DNA of 15,642 nt, taken from NCBI GenBank assembly GCA_964642855.1, contig CAZXSK010000078.1:1-15642 (forward strand), given 5' to 3'. Shown here piece by piece: positions 1 through 8,157 of the stretch. Made by a program: the position numbers and the translations under genes. This stretch comes from CAZXSK01 sp964642855. Its GTDB lineage: Bacteria; Planctomycetota; Phycisphaerae; SM23-33. The notes under the pieces were generated by a model. It was not told the origin of the DNA. It searched no databases and worked only from the letters and a program-made list of their open reading frames with translations. The number at the start of each line of letters is the position of its first letter. Position 1 is the stretch's first letter.

Positions 1-859
1 CCAGATCGCCCAGGCCGATGATCGCGGCGTTGTTGTTGATGTCGCTCTTGCGGTGAAGGAAGCTGGCGTAGGTGATCATGACGCCAAACGCCAGGGACAT
101 GCTGAAGAAGACCTGTCCGAAGGCGAACCGCCAGGTCGTGGGCTGGAGCAGTTGCGACCAATCTGGGTTGAGGTAGTAGGCCAGGCCGGTGGTGGCGCCT
201 TCGAGCGTCAGGCCGCGGAACATCAGGATCAGCAGCATCAGCCAGGGCAGGGGCACGGTCCAGAGCACGACCTTGCTGACCACGTTGACGCCCTTGAAGA
301 TGCACAGGAACATCAGCACCCAGACAGCTACGAGACAGAATGCGATTTCCGGGCTCAGCGATCCCAGCAGCCAGGACGGACCCGTGTGGTCGCTGCCCCA
401 GATGTTGGCGTAATCGGACAGGAAGTAGCTCTGAGCCCCGTCAGCGGTCTGGGCCCATGGGAGGTTCCCGCCGTGATAGAGGATTCCCTCGACGCTGCGC
501 CCGAGAAAGCTCAGACACCACGCCAGGATGACCGGGTAGTAGGTGATGATGACAAAGCCCAGCAGGATGCCCCACCAGCCGACGGCCTGCTTGCGACGCC
601 CGGCGCGGCGGAAGGCGTCCGGGGCGGCCCGCTGGGTCATATGTCCGAGGCTGAACTCCAGGATCAGCACGGGAATGCCGATGATCAGCATCGCCAGGAC
701 GTAAGGAATGAGGAACGCTCCGCCTCCGTAGGCGTAGAGCTTGTACGGGAAGCCCCATAGGTTGCCCAGCCCGACGGCGGATCCGATGGCCGCCAGGACG
801 AATCCTGCACGGCTTCCCCAGTTCTCTCGCTGTTCTTCCAGTAACGGCGACTCAGCCAT
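1..859 (-). CDS. Sodium-dependent transporter, neurotransmitter:sodium symporter (NSS/SNF) family, N-terminal part
   Basis: Inner-membrane secondary transporter that would use the sodium gradient to import an amino acid or related solute; the substrate cannot be told from the sequence. The first 286 codons are present and the C-terminal half lies off the left edge. Starting at ATG 857-859, the protein reads like LeuT: a short tail with Arg11 and Trp14, then TM1 with the unwound-helix signature GSAVGLGN (residues 26-33), then GGGAFLIPY and TM2 ending in LEFSLGH, with further hydrophobic helices following (for example LLGFVIITYYPVILAWCLSFL). The start is supported by GGAGGT at 866-871, six bases away. 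One oddity is that the position of the extracellular-gate arginine of LeuT (R30) is Gly36 in GNLWGFPY. The gene is divergent from the efflux operon. Family assignment is secure; substrate is unknown. Confidence 0.93.
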   Translation of the reverse strand, partial: MAESPLLEEQRENWGSRAGFVLAAIGSAVGLGNLWGFPYKLYAYGGGAFLIPYVLAMLIIGIPVLILEFSLGHMTQRAAPDAFRRAGRRKQAVGWWGILLGFVIITYYPVILAWCLSFLGRSVEGILYHGGNLPWAQTADGAQSYFLSDYANIWGSDHTGPSWLLGSLSPEIAFCLVAVWVLMFLCIFKGVNVVSKVVLWTVPLPWLMLLILMFRGLTLEGATTGLAYYLNPDWSQLLQPTTWRFAFGQVFFSMSLAFGVMITYASFLHRKSDINNNAAIIGLGDL

Positions 860-871
860 GGTTGTACCTCC

Positions 872-886
872 GCGCGGATTCCGCGC
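872..886. repeat. Perfect inverted repeat beside the symporter ribosome-binding site
   Basis: GCGCGGA-T-TCCGCGC, seven-base arms around one base, directly abuts the Shine-Dalgarno GGAGGT (866-871) of the minus-strand symporter gene. In the mRNA it could form a hairpin next to the ribosome-binding site, or in DNA serve as an operator. The function is inferred only from position. Confidence 0.45.
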
Positions 887-925
887 CTGCCTCAAAGGAG
901 GATTCCTGTCGACGTGTCGGGGCCC

Positions 926-953
926 ATGATAGCGGGGCCGGCAGGGAATGCAA
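926..953 (-). promoter_or_regulatory. Weak candidate sigma-70-type promoter for the symporter gene
   Basis: On the minus strand, TTGCAT (948-953) is followed after 16 bases by TATCAT (926-931), about 65 bases before the symporter start. The -10 is a five-of-six match but the -35 is poor. It is listed because nothing better is visible between the two divergent genes. Confidence 0.3.
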
Positions 954-1003
954 CGACCCGCCGACGGACAGTTGCCTTCGGCCTCGCTGTGGAGGTAGGC
1001 TAT

Positions 1004-1019
1004 GTCCTGTCGGCAGGAC
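1004..1019. repeat. Hairpin/dyad upstream of the efflux operon
   Basis: GTCCTG-TCGG-CAGGAC is a perfect six-base stem around a four-base loop, about 110 bases before the membrane-fusion gene. It could be an operator or a leader hairpin for the efflux operon. No regulator gene lies next to it and I see no convincing -35/-10 pair for this operon. Confidence 0.35.
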
Positions 1020-1131
1020 GGCTTGTCAGCAAGAGACCGATCTGTTCCCGCACCGAGGGCAGACCAACGCCTCGGTCGCGTGTCAGACCTACCATGTAAT
1101 GTCCTCAGAACCGGACTCGCCAGGAGCATCC

Positions 1132-2535
1132 ATGCGGAAGATCATCGTGACAGCTGTGATCGGAGCAGCCATTCTCACGGCCGCTGTGTCGTTGTTCGGT
1201 GTGATGATGGCCTCGAAGAAGGATCCTCCCCGCCAGCCTCCGCGGGCGATGGTGCCCAAGGTCGTCGCCCCGCCGGTGCGGGAGGTGACCGACTACGAGG
1301 TCGAGATCGTGGGTTATGGTTCGGCCAGGCCGTTGAAGACCGTCAAGCTGGTCGCCGAGGTCGACGGGCCGGTCGAGTTCACGGCGCCGGAGTTGCTCGT
1401 CGGCGAGTTCGTCTCGCGGAACACCACGCTGTTTCGGGTGGAGGCCACCGACTACATGCTCGCCTGGGAGGCTGCCGACCGGCAGATCAGCCTGCTGCAG
1501 GCGCGGATCGACGTGCTCCGCCAGGAACAGAAGAACCTGCAGGAGTCGGAGAAGATCCAGTCGGAGCGAGCGAAGATCACTCAGGCACAACTGGACCGCA
1601 CGCTGTCGCTGTTCAAACAGGGAGCGGCCAGTGACATCGAAGTCGAGAACGACCGCCAGGCGCATCTCACGGCCAGGCAGGCCCTGCAGGATATCCGCAA
1701 CCAGTTGCAGCTGATCCAGCCTCAGATCGACCAGATCCGGGCGGAGAAGGACACCGTCGAGGTGCAGGAAGCCCAGGCGCTGGTGTCGCTGGAGCGTACG
1801 GTCCACCGAGCGCCGATCACCGGCAGGGTGCTCACGGAAGACATCGCCACGGGCGAACGCGTCAACAGGGGGCAGGTCTGCGGCGAGTTGTACCGGATGG
1901 ATGTGATGGAGGTCCCGGTGTCGATTCCGGCCGGGGACCTGCGATGGATCGGCCGGGCGGGCGGAGACGACGCGGTCGTCGCCGATCCCGGCAAGGGGCC
2001 GGAAGTGGTCGTCCAGTGGCAGGAGGGTGACGACGACCAGCCCGTGGCGTGGACCCGCGCATGGGTGGACCGTGTGGAGCCCGGACTCGACCCGGCCACG
2101 CGTACGGCTACGCTGGTGGTGCAGGTCCGCAACGACCCCAACGCTCTGGTGAGCGCATTTGCGATGCTGGATCGTAACGGCAAGCCGCCGCTGGATGTGA
2201 ACATGTTCTGCCGGGTAACGATGCGAGGCGTGAAGGTGCCCCGGGCGTTCCTGCTGCCGCGCAGCGCGATCCGTCCGGATGGCACGGTGTATATCGTCGA
2301 GGACGGCAGGCTCGCGCAACGGCAGGTGCGCGTTGCAAGGTTCTCCGGCGACGAGGCGATGGTGCTGCCCGGCGGGGGCATCGAGGAAGGCATGCGAGTG
2401 ATTTGCCAGCCCCTGGGCCGGCCGGTGCTGGGGATGAAACTGGAAACGGTGGGGCAGTCGAAGACGGCTGTCTGCGCCGAAGATGCCAACGCCCCAGGCG
2501 CCGCAAAGCCCGACGCCAACGGAGCGTCAGAGTGA
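1132..2535 (+). CDS. RND efflux periplasmic adaptor (HlyD/AcrA-type membrane-fusion protein)
   Basis: Periplasmic adaptor linking an inner-membrane RND pump to an outer-membrane channel. The 467-residue protein starts with an uncleaved anchor or signal segment (residues 2-26, no lipobox cysteine), then a first lipoyl half (about 65-107). A long alpha-helical hairpin at about 108-221 is rich in Q, E, K and R with heptad-like leucines. It is followed by the second lipoyl half (RAPITGRVLTEDIATGERV), a beta-barrel region, and a membrane-proximal domain (FLLPRSAIRPDGTVYIVEDGRL). The start at 1132 is preferred because AGGAG lies five bases upstream. An in-frame ATG at 1099 lacks a ribosome site, and the long open frame before it (from 862) covers the intergenic region. 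The stop lies 10 bases before the preferred start of the RND gene, so the two are almost certainly co-transcribed. Substrate is unknown. Confidence 0.93.
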   Translation: MRKIIVTAVIGAAILTAAVSLFGVMMASKKDPPRQPPRAMVPKVVAPPVREVTDYEVEIVGYGSARPLKTVKLVAEVDGPVEFTAPELLVGEFVSRNTTLFRVEATDYMLAWEAADRQISLLQARIDVLRQEQKNLQESEKIQSERAKITQAQLDRTLSLFKQGAASDIEVENDRQAHLTARQALQDIRNQLQLIQPQIDQIRAEKDTVEVQEAQALVSLERTVHRAPITGRVLTEDIATGERVNRGQVCGELYRMDVMEVPVSIPAGDLRWIGRAGGDDAVVADPGKGPEVVVQWQEGDDDQPVAWTRAWVDRVEPGLDPATRTATLVVQVRNDPNALVSAFAMLDRNGKPPLDVNMFCRVTMRGVKVPRAFLLPRSAIRPDGTVYIVEDGRLAQRQVRVARFSGDEAMVLPGGGIEEGMRVICQPLGRPVLGMKLETVGQSKTAVCAEDANAPGAAKPDANGASE

Positions 2536-2545
2536 GGACGTGCCC

Positions 2546-5500
2546 GTGGACCTGATTCGGAAATTCGTACGCAACCCGGTGTCGGCGAATCTGCTGATGG
2601 TGCTGATTCTCGTGGGCGGACTGATCGCCGCCCTGCAGATTCCGCGAGAGCTGTTCCCTGAGTTCAGCGTCGACTTCATCTCGATCACGGTCGTGCGTCG
2701 TGAGGCCATCCCTGCTGACATCGAAAAGGGCATCGCCGAGCCGATCGAGGAAGAGCTCGAGGGCATGGAGGGGATCGAGGAGATTACCTCCACCAGCCGG
2801 GAGGGCATGGCCACGATCCTGCTGGAACTCCAGAGCAACGCCGACGTCATGCAGGTGCTCGACGAGGTCAAGACGGCGGTCGACCAGGCGGAGCTTCCCG
2901 AGGATGCCGAGGACCCGACGACGGTGGAGGTGAAGCTTCAGACGCACGTGCTGCACGTCGCCGTGGCGGGCGACGCCCCGGAGCGGACACTGCGGGAGAT
3001 TGCCGAAGAGATGCGCGACGAGATCGCCGACCTGCCGGAGGTCTCCCAGGTGACCGTTTCGGGCGTTCGCGAGTACGAGATGATCGTCGAGGTGTCCGAG
3101 CAGGCGCGCAGGCGGTTCGACCTGTCGTTCGCGGACGTTGGGCGGGCGATCCGTAACAGCAGCTTCGACCTGCCAGCCGGGAGCATCAAGACCCGCGCGG
3201 GCGAGCTGGCGATTCGTGTCGAGCAGCAGCGATACACGGCCGAGGAGTTCAGCAAGGTGCCCGTGCTCACCCAGCCTGACGGTACGATCGTTCGTCTGGG
3301 TGAAATCGCGACGGTTCGCGAGGGGTTCCGCGACGACGACATCGGCGGGTTGTTCAACGGCCAGCGAGCAGCGTTGGTGACGGTGTTCAAGACGGGCGAC
3401 GAGGACTCGGTGGAGATTGCCGAGGCGGTCAAGCGGTACATTCACGGCGAGCCCTACCCTCCGCCGGAGGAGCGGTCGGGGTTCGCCCGGTGGATGTACG
3501 ACCTGAAGACGCGTTTGTTCGGGCGGCAGAGCTCGCCGGGCAAGATCGATGAGATGCCCGAGGGCATTACCCTGGAGACGTGGTCGGACCGGTCGAAGCT
3601 CATCAGCGACCGGCTTGACATGCTGGTCCGCAACGGCGGACAGGGGCTGGTGCTGGTGTTCCTGATCCTCTGGCTGCTGCTGGGGGCGAGGCTGTCGTTC
3701 TGGGTGGCGATGGGCATTCCGATCTCGATTCTCGGCACGTTGCTGGTGCTGGACGTCACGGGCCTGACGCTGAACATGATGAGCATGTTCGCGCTGATCA
3801 TGGCGTTGGGTCTGATCGTCGACGACGCGATTGTGGTCGGCGAGAATGTCTACACGCACATCGAGCGGGGCAAGCACCCGAAGCTCGCGGCGGAGGAGGG
3901 CACCAAGCGTGTGCTGTTCCCGGTGACCGGTGCGGTGATCACGACGTGGCTGGCATTTATCCCGCTCCTGTTTATCCCTGGGGTGATGGGGCGGTTCATC
4001 GAGATCCTTCCTATCTGTGTGATCATATCGCTGGCGTTTTCACTGGTGGAGTGCCTGCTGATCCTGCCTGCCCACCTGGCGCATTCGATGCAGAAACAGA
4101 CAGCTGCGGAGACCGGCGCCGGCCCGATTCGCCGCGTCATGAAGCGAAGCCGCGAGTCGATCGACGCGGGCCTGGCATGGTTCATCGACCGGGTATTTCT
4201 GCGCGCCTACCGCGCCTGCGTCTCGTACCGATACGTCGTGTTGGTCGCCGTGGTGGGCGCGCTGCTGGTGCTGCAGGGGGCGGTGGCCAGCGGGCGGATT
4301 GGTGTCAAGGGCTTCAGCCGGGTCGAGAGCGACACGATCGTCTCGAAGATCACCATGCCCACGGGCACGCCGCTTTCGACGACCGAGCAGGTAGCGCGGG
4401 ACATCTCGCTTTCGGCGAAGGAACTGAACGAGACCCTCGGAGAGCAGAAGGGCGGGAAGGTTGTGCAACGTGTCTACGCGATGCTCGGCAAGCAGATGGG
4501 CCGGCGGGGAAGCGGCGGCGACAGTGGTTCCCACGTAGCGGAAGTGATCGTGGAACTGATGCCCTCCGAGCGTCGCAGCACGCCGAGCCAGAAGATCGTC
4601 AGCCGCTGGCGTGAGAATGTCGGGTCGGTTCCGGGCGCCTTGTCGGTGACGTTCGGCACGCAGACGGGCGGGCCCGGCGGGCTGCCGCTGCAGATTCTGC
4701 TGCGTGGCAAGAGTACCGACCAGGCCAAGGCAGCTGCCAACGTGCTGAAGGACAAGCTGGGGACGTTCGCGGGAGTCAAGGACATTGAGGACGACGCGCT
4801 GCCGGGCAAGATGGAGATGAAGGTCGACCTGAAAGACCGCGCCTATTCCCTGGGGCTGAACCTGCGGATGCTCGCCGAGCAGCTTCGCGACGCATTCCGG
4901 GGAAACATGCCATTGAAGATCCAGCGAGGCCGGGACGAGATCGAAGTCATGGTCCGGTATCCCGAGGAGTTCCGTCGGAGCGTCGGCGACGTGGAGAACC
5001 TGCGGATCCAGACGCCGACCGGCGGGGAGGTGCCCTTCGGGGAGGTGGCGCGGGTGACGATGCAGCGGGGGTACACAACGCTGCGTCGCGTGGGCGGCGA
5101 CAGCGTGGTGACCGTCAGCGCCGACGTGGAAGACGAAGTGACCTCCTCGGAGGAGATCCTGCAGGAGCTCTCAGCCAGCGGGTTCTTCCGCCAGATGGAG
5201 CAGGACTTCCCCGGCCTGAAGGTGGACCTGCGAGGCCAGCGGCAGCAGATTTTCGAGTCGCTCGACGCGCTGAAAGTGTGGTTCCCGCTGGCGCTGCTTG
5301 GCATCTACATGGTGCTGGCGACGATCTTCCGCAGCTATGTCCAGCCGGTGATCATCATGATCGCGATTCCGTTCGGGTTGATGGGGGCCGTGCTGGGCCA
5401 CTGGCTGATGGGATTTGATCTGACGCTGCTGAGCATGTTTGGGATGGTGGCGCTGACGGGGATCGTGGTCAACGATTCGCTGGTGCTGCTGGACTACGTC

Positions 5501-5848
5501 AACGGGCGCATTCGCGAGGGCGGAGAGGTGTTCGCCTCGGCCGAGGAAGGTGCCCGCCGGCGGTTCCGGCCGATTTTGCTGACGACGGTGACGACGATCG
5601 CGGGGATGGGCCCGATCCTTCTGGAAAGGTCCTTCCAGGCTCAGTTCCTCAAGCCGATGGTGGTTTCCATCGCGTTCGGGTTGGCAATGGCGACGATGTT
5701 GACGCTTGTTGTGGTCCCCTGCCTGCTGCTGATCGGCAACGATGTCCGCCGGGCGATGCACTGGCTCTGGCGAGGCGAGTGGGTCTCTCCGGAGGCGGTG
5801 GTAGCCGGCGATGTCGAACCGGAGGAAGACACCCCCGGCGAGCGATGA
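2546..5848 (+). CDS. RND-family efflux transporter permease (AcrB/MexF-like)
   Basis: Proton-driven inner-membrane pump, partner of the adaptor just upstream. The 1100-residue length is normal for the family. It begins like a typical RND protein (LIRKFVRNPVSANLLMVLI, TM1). It has the two large periplasmic loops, the TM4 acidic pair in GLIVDDAIVVGEN (Asp426-Asp427, equivalent to AcrB D407/D408), and the second repeat with TM10 as ALTGIVVNDSLVLLDYVN, where Asn replaces AcrB Lys940. Chosen start is GTG 2546, with GAGGA seven bases upstream and an N-terminus fitting the family. Alternatives are GTG 2540 and ATG 2483, the latter overlapping the adaptor gene and lacking a ribosome site. An extra charged segment of roughly 28 residues sits around 298-336, before the usual MPEGI that precedes TM2. 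Substrate (drug, lipid, metal) is not determined, though the acidic pair plus Asn pattern argues against the heavy-metal CusA class. Confidence 0.94.
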   Translation: MDLIRKFVRNPVSANLLMVLILVGGLIAALQIPRELFPEFSVDFISITVVRREAIPADIEKGIAEPIEEELEGMEGIEEITSTSREGMATILLELQSNADVMQVLDEVKTAVDQAELPEDAEDPTTVEVKLQTHVLHVAVAGDAPERTLREIAEEMRDEIADLPEVSQVTVSGVREYEMIVEVSEQARRRFDLSFADVGRAIRNSSFDLPAGSIKTRAGELAIRVEQQRYTAEEFSKVPVLTQPDGTIVRLGEIATVREGFRDDDIGGLFNGQRAALVTVFKTGDEDSVEIAEAVKRYIHGEPYPPPEERSGFARWMYDLKTRLFGRQSSPGKIDEMPEGITLETWSDRSKLISDRLDMLVRNGGQGLVLVFLILWLLLGARLSFWVAMGIPISILGTLLVLDVTGLTLNMMSMFALIMALGLIVDDAIVVGENVYTHIERGKHPKLAAEEGTKRVLFPVTGAVITTWLAFIPLLFIPGVMGRFIEILPICVIISLAFSLVECLLILPAHLAHSMQKQTAAETGAGPIRRVMKRSRESIDAGLAWFIDRVFLRAYRACVSYRYVVLVAVVGALLVLQGAVASGRIGVKGFSRVESDTIVSKITMPTGTPLSTTEQVARDISLSAKELNETLGEQKGGKVVQRVYAMLGKQMGRRGSGGDSGSHVAEVIVELMPSERRSTPSQKIVSRWRENVGSVPGALSVTFGTQTGGPGGLPLQILLRGKSTDQAKAAANVLKDKLGTFAGVKDIEDDALPGKMEMKVDLKDRAYSLGLNLRMLAEQLRDAFRGNMPLKIQRGRDEIEVMVRYPEEFRRSVGDVENLRIQTPTGGEVPFGEVARVTMQRGYTTLRRVGGDSVVTVSADVEDEVTSSEEILQELSASGFFRQMEQDFPGLKVDLRGQRQQIFESLDALKVWFPLALLGIYMVLATIFRSYVQPVIIMIAIPFGLMGAVLGHWLMGFDLTLLSMFGMVALTGIVVNDSLVLLDYVNGRIREGGEVFASAEEGARRRFRPILLTTVTTIAGMGPILLERSFQAQFLKPMVVSIAFGLAMATMLTLVVVPCLLLIGNDVRRAMHWLWRGEWVSPEAVVAGDVEPEEDTPGER

Positions 5849-5870
5849 TGCGAGCCGGAAGGGGCGCGGT

Positions 5871-6986
5871 TCATCGACGCCGCAGGAAGGCCAGTGCCCC
5901 CAAGGCGAGCAGTGAGACCGAGGCGGGCTCGGGCACGGCCGAGGGAGCGGGCATTACCCCGGGATAGTTGGACACGGCCTGGTCTGCGTCGGAAGCCGTG
6001 ACTACCCCGTCGTGATCGAAGTCGCCCTTCTCCCAGTCCCAGGTTTCTCTGCCGACGCTGGCGACGGCCTTCGCGGCTTCGAAGAAACTGACGTTCCCGT
6101 CGAAGTCAAGGTCGCCGGGCAGGGGCTGGTCGCCGATGATCGAATCGATCCAGTCGACGCGTTCGCGGACGGAGGTCATGGTCAGTCGCCCCTGGGTGGC
6201 CGAGGTGTTCAGGTCCCAACTGTTGCGTCCCTGTTCGTAGATCAGCCATTCGTTGAATAAGGCTGCTTGGAATTCGTTGCCATTTTCGTGGTCGGAGTCC
6301 AGGTCATACGGGCCGTCCACGTAGTAGTTCACTCCCACAAGTTTCCAGATGCCGTCGTCGTCGAGAACAAAGGCTCCGCCCCCGGAATCGTTCTGGGCAA
6401 GATGAACTTCGTCGGGCAGGCCGTCCGAGTCGAATCTCGCCTGCAGGACCGTGCCCGAGTCGGTGGTAACGACGTTGGTTCCCCACCGGAGGGTTCCGTC
6501 GCCAGTCGAGGACCACTTCCAGCCTCGGAGGTCGTCGGCGACCAGGACGTCGTCCCCTCGCGTATATCCCCGGCCGTGAATCACAATTTCGCGCCCGTAG
6601 ATGGACTCGTTTCCCTTGAGGTAGTCCCCGCGGAACAGCGGGGCCCAGGTTGGGAAATCCTGATCGACCTCGACAACTCGTAAGTCGCTCAGAGGGTCGG
6701 GATGGTCCGCGACAACGGAATAGGTTTGCCCGCGGAAGGTAAACGTGCTGGACGTAAGCCAGTGCTCTGCGGTGAGCATGTATCGCGGAGCGATGGGAGT
6801 CCCCAGGCCCGCTTTCCACTGTCCCTGCCACTGCCAGCCGCTGCCTTCGTAGGTGCCGACGGGGGCGGAGGTATTGTGGGCCGGATCGTCGGTTGCGTAG
6901 TAGATCAGGGCGCGTGCGGGAGAGGCAGAAAGCACGACGGTGAGCCCCAGGATGACCAACCACGCTGCCGGGCGATTCGCTGCCAC
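5871..6986 (-). CDS. Secreted trypsin-fold serine protease with dockerin-like loops and PEP-CTERM anchor
   Basis: Predicted exported surface protease of 371 residues. It has a signal peptide (hydrophobic 9-21, cleavage after ARA at 26). The chymotrypsin-type triad is visible: His75 in LTAEHW (usual TAAHC), Asp101 in SDLRVVEV (usual DIALL), Ser201 in NDSGGGAF (usual GDSGGP). Two calcium-loop motifs, DLDFDGNVSFFE (292-303) and DFDHDGVVTASD (322-333), resemble a dockerin or EF-hand pair. The tail is VPEP (351-354), a hydrophobic helix and RRR, a PEP-CTERM signal for exosortase processing. The GTG start at 6984-6986 is chosen because GAGGAG (6993-6998) is six bases away and it sits directly before the signal peptide; the longer open frame reaches back through the promoter and upstream terminator. 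The gene ends 22 bases from the convergent RND gene. Substrate is unknown, and self-processing or surface-protein maturation is speculative. Confidence 0.88.
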   Translation of the reverse strand: MAANRPAAWLVILGLTVVLSASPARALIYYATDDPAHNTSAPVGTYEGSGWQWQGQWKAGLGTPIAPRYMLTAEHWLTSSTFTFRGQTYSVVADHPDPLSDLRVVEVDQDFPTWAPLFRGDYLKGNESIYGREIVIHGRGYTRGDDVLVADDLRGWKWSSTGDGTLRWGTNVVTTDSGTVLQARFDSDGLPDEVHLAQNDSGGGAFVLDDDGIWKLVGVNYYVDGPYDLDSDHENGNEFQAALFNEWLIYEQGRNSWDLNTSATQGRLTMTSVRERVDWIDSIIGDQPLPGDLDFDGNVSFFEAAKAVASVGRETWDWEKGDFDHDGVVTASDADQAVSNYPGVMPAPSAVPEPASVSLLALGALAFLRRR

Positions 6987-7034
6987 AGTAGACTCCTCGC
7001 CCCCTGCGGGAACTCTTGCGGGTACAGCCTGGAT

Positions 7035-7050
7035 GCGGACCGAGGTCCGC
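7035..7050. repeat. Palindrome in the leader of the protease gene
   Basis: GCGGACC-GA-GGTCCGC has perfect seven-base arms, about 25-40 bases downstream of the predicted transcription start of the protease gene and about 50 bases before its GTG. Position and symmetry suit an operator or a leader hairpin. No regulator can be named. Confidence 0.4.
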
Positions 7051-7080
7051 GACGGGAAAAGAGAACGAACGGTTCCCATG

Positions 7081-7109
7081 ATTCTAGCTTCGCCAGGCCG
7101 ATCTCTCAA
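7081..7109 (-). promoter_or_regulatory. Sigma-70-type promoter of the protease gene
   Basis: Minus-strand TTGAGA (7104-7109), a 17-base spacer, then TAGAAT (7081-7086). The spacing is optimal and the -10 is a five-of-six match. The predicted start near 7074 gives a leader of about 88 bases before the GTG at 6986, and rules out the longer N-terminal readings that begin inside or upstream of this promoter. Confidence 0.65.
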
Positions 7110-7176
7110 TTCATTTGGGCCAGGCGATCTGCTTTTCCCGAAGCAGGTCGATACAGCTCCTCCGTCGGCCCTCCAT

Positions 7177-7216
7177 AAAAGACCCCGACGGCGATGGTAA
7201 GCCATCCCCGTCGGGG
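7177..7216 (-). terminator. Rho-independent terminator of the upstream PEP-CTERM gene
   Basis: The stem pairs 7183-7197 with 7202-7216 (CCCCGACGGCGATGG against CCATCCCCGTCGGGG, one C-C mismatch) around a four-base loop. On the minus strand it is followed by TCTTTTAT. It lies 34 bases after the stop of the 7250-8050 gene, separating that transcript from the protease gene. Confidence 0.85.
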
Positions 7217-7249
7217 GAACTTCAGACTCGATTTACTGCACGCCCGGTT

Positions 7250-8050
7250 TCAGGCGAAGGCCTGCCTGCGACGCGCGTACCTGGCGAGCCCTCCGATGGC
7301 CAGCAGGGCCGCCGTAGCTGTCAGGGGTTCGGGAACCGCCTGGGGTGGCGTCGGGTCGGGGTCGCCGGAAAACGTCGGCTGCTGCCAACTGGTGCCGTAA
7401 TGGAACCAGACGTTATCGATTCCCTCGACGTCGAAGCTTTCCGGCAGGCCGGTGAGTTCGAACAAGACGCTGTCAGAGACAAACGTCCGCTTCCCGGTAA
7501 CCTGCTTGTTGCCGGTGAGTCCGTCGTCACCTGCGCTGAGGATGCCGTAGCTCATGTCGCCCGGTGACGGGGGGCCGTCGAGGTTCGGGCCCGGGAATCT
7601 GTTGCCCGGCCCGAAGACATCGAGGCCGGTCGAGGAGATCCCTGCCCACGCGCCGCCCGGGGCATCGCCCGAGAGGCCAGTCTCGTACGACCATTCTCCG
7701 CCGACATTTCCGGCGACCCTGGCTGCGACGGCGGCGGGAGAGCTCTCGCTGCTGGCCTCGGGCCAGAGCAACGAGCTTCCCGCGGGTACCGACGCGGCGA
7801 CACGGCTGAGGTCGGGGCTTCCTGGCAGATCGAAGAAGACCGACGTCAGTACGTCGTCAGGAACCAGGGCGTCTCCGCCGGTGTTGGAAAGGCGAACCAG
7901 CAGCGAGCTTCCGGAGGCGGAGAACTCCACCTCGGCGGCAAGGGCCCCTTGGGAACCGGTGAACAGAACCGAGGCTCCGATAGCGGGCCCGGCGAGCAGC
8001 AGGACTGCAAGGGCAGGTACAGACCAAACCCATGTGGCTTTCTTTGCCAT
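7250..8050 (-). CDS. PEP-CTERM (exosortase-dependent) surface protein, function unknown
   Basis: Predicted exported protein of 266 residues. It has a signal peptide (MAKKATWVWSVPALAVLLL, cleavage after AIGA at about 26), a single low-cysteine beta-rich domain, and a C-terminal sorting signal made of VPEP (239-242), a hydrophobic stretch, and a basic YARRR end. The segment DDVLTSVFFDL (65-75) recalls a motif I associate with exosortase-dependent surface-protein families, but I cannot confirm membership. No catalytic motif is visible. The start is the second in-frame ATG (8048-8050), with GGAGGG (8058-8063) seven bases upstream and immediately before the signal peptide. The gene has its own promoter and its own terminator, so it is probably a single-gene transcript. 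Such proteins are usually processed at the inner membrane and displayed in the envelope or extracellular matrix. Confidence 0.88.
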   Translation of the reverse strand: MAKKATWVWSVPALAVLLLAGPAIGASVLFTGSQGALAAEVEFSASGSSLLVRLSNTGGDALVPDDVLTSVFFDLPGSPDLSRVAASVPAGSSLLWPEASSESSPAAVAARVAGNVGGEWSYETGLSGDAPGGAWAGISSTGLDVFGPGNRFPGPNLDGPPSPGDMSYGILSAGDDGLTGNKQVTGKRTFVSDSVLFELTGLPESFDVEGIDNVWFHYGTSWQQPTFSGDPDPTPPQAVPEPLTATAALLAIGGLARYARRRQAFA

Positions 8051-8157
8051 GGTAAAACCCTCCGAATCCTGTGTCCTTTTCAAGAAGAGCGAGCAAAGAC
8101 AACTACGCGACGCCCGTCTACCCGTTTGCGCCTGCGCGAGTGCCTTCTATTTGTACT

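Noticed and set aside
53..760. Long plus-strand open frame opposite the symporter
   Set aside because: It is low-complexity (Q, H, D, G rich) and antisense to a clearly recognisable NSS transporter; a high-GC shadow.
1023..1051. TTGTCA at 1023-1028 as a -35 for the efflux operon
   Set aside because: No acceptable -10 hexamer occurs 16-18 bases downstream.
862..1131. Long in-frame N-terminal extension of the adaptor protein
   Set aside because: It lies across the divergent promoter region, has no ribosome site, a non-conserved-looking translation, and precedes the clear signal-anchor that starts at 1132 with AGGAG.
2108..3877. 589-codon minus-strand open frame opposite the efflux genes
   Set aside because: Its composition (R, H, L, D, Q rich) is typical of antisense frames in GC-rich genes, and the plus-strand RND protein is unmistakable.
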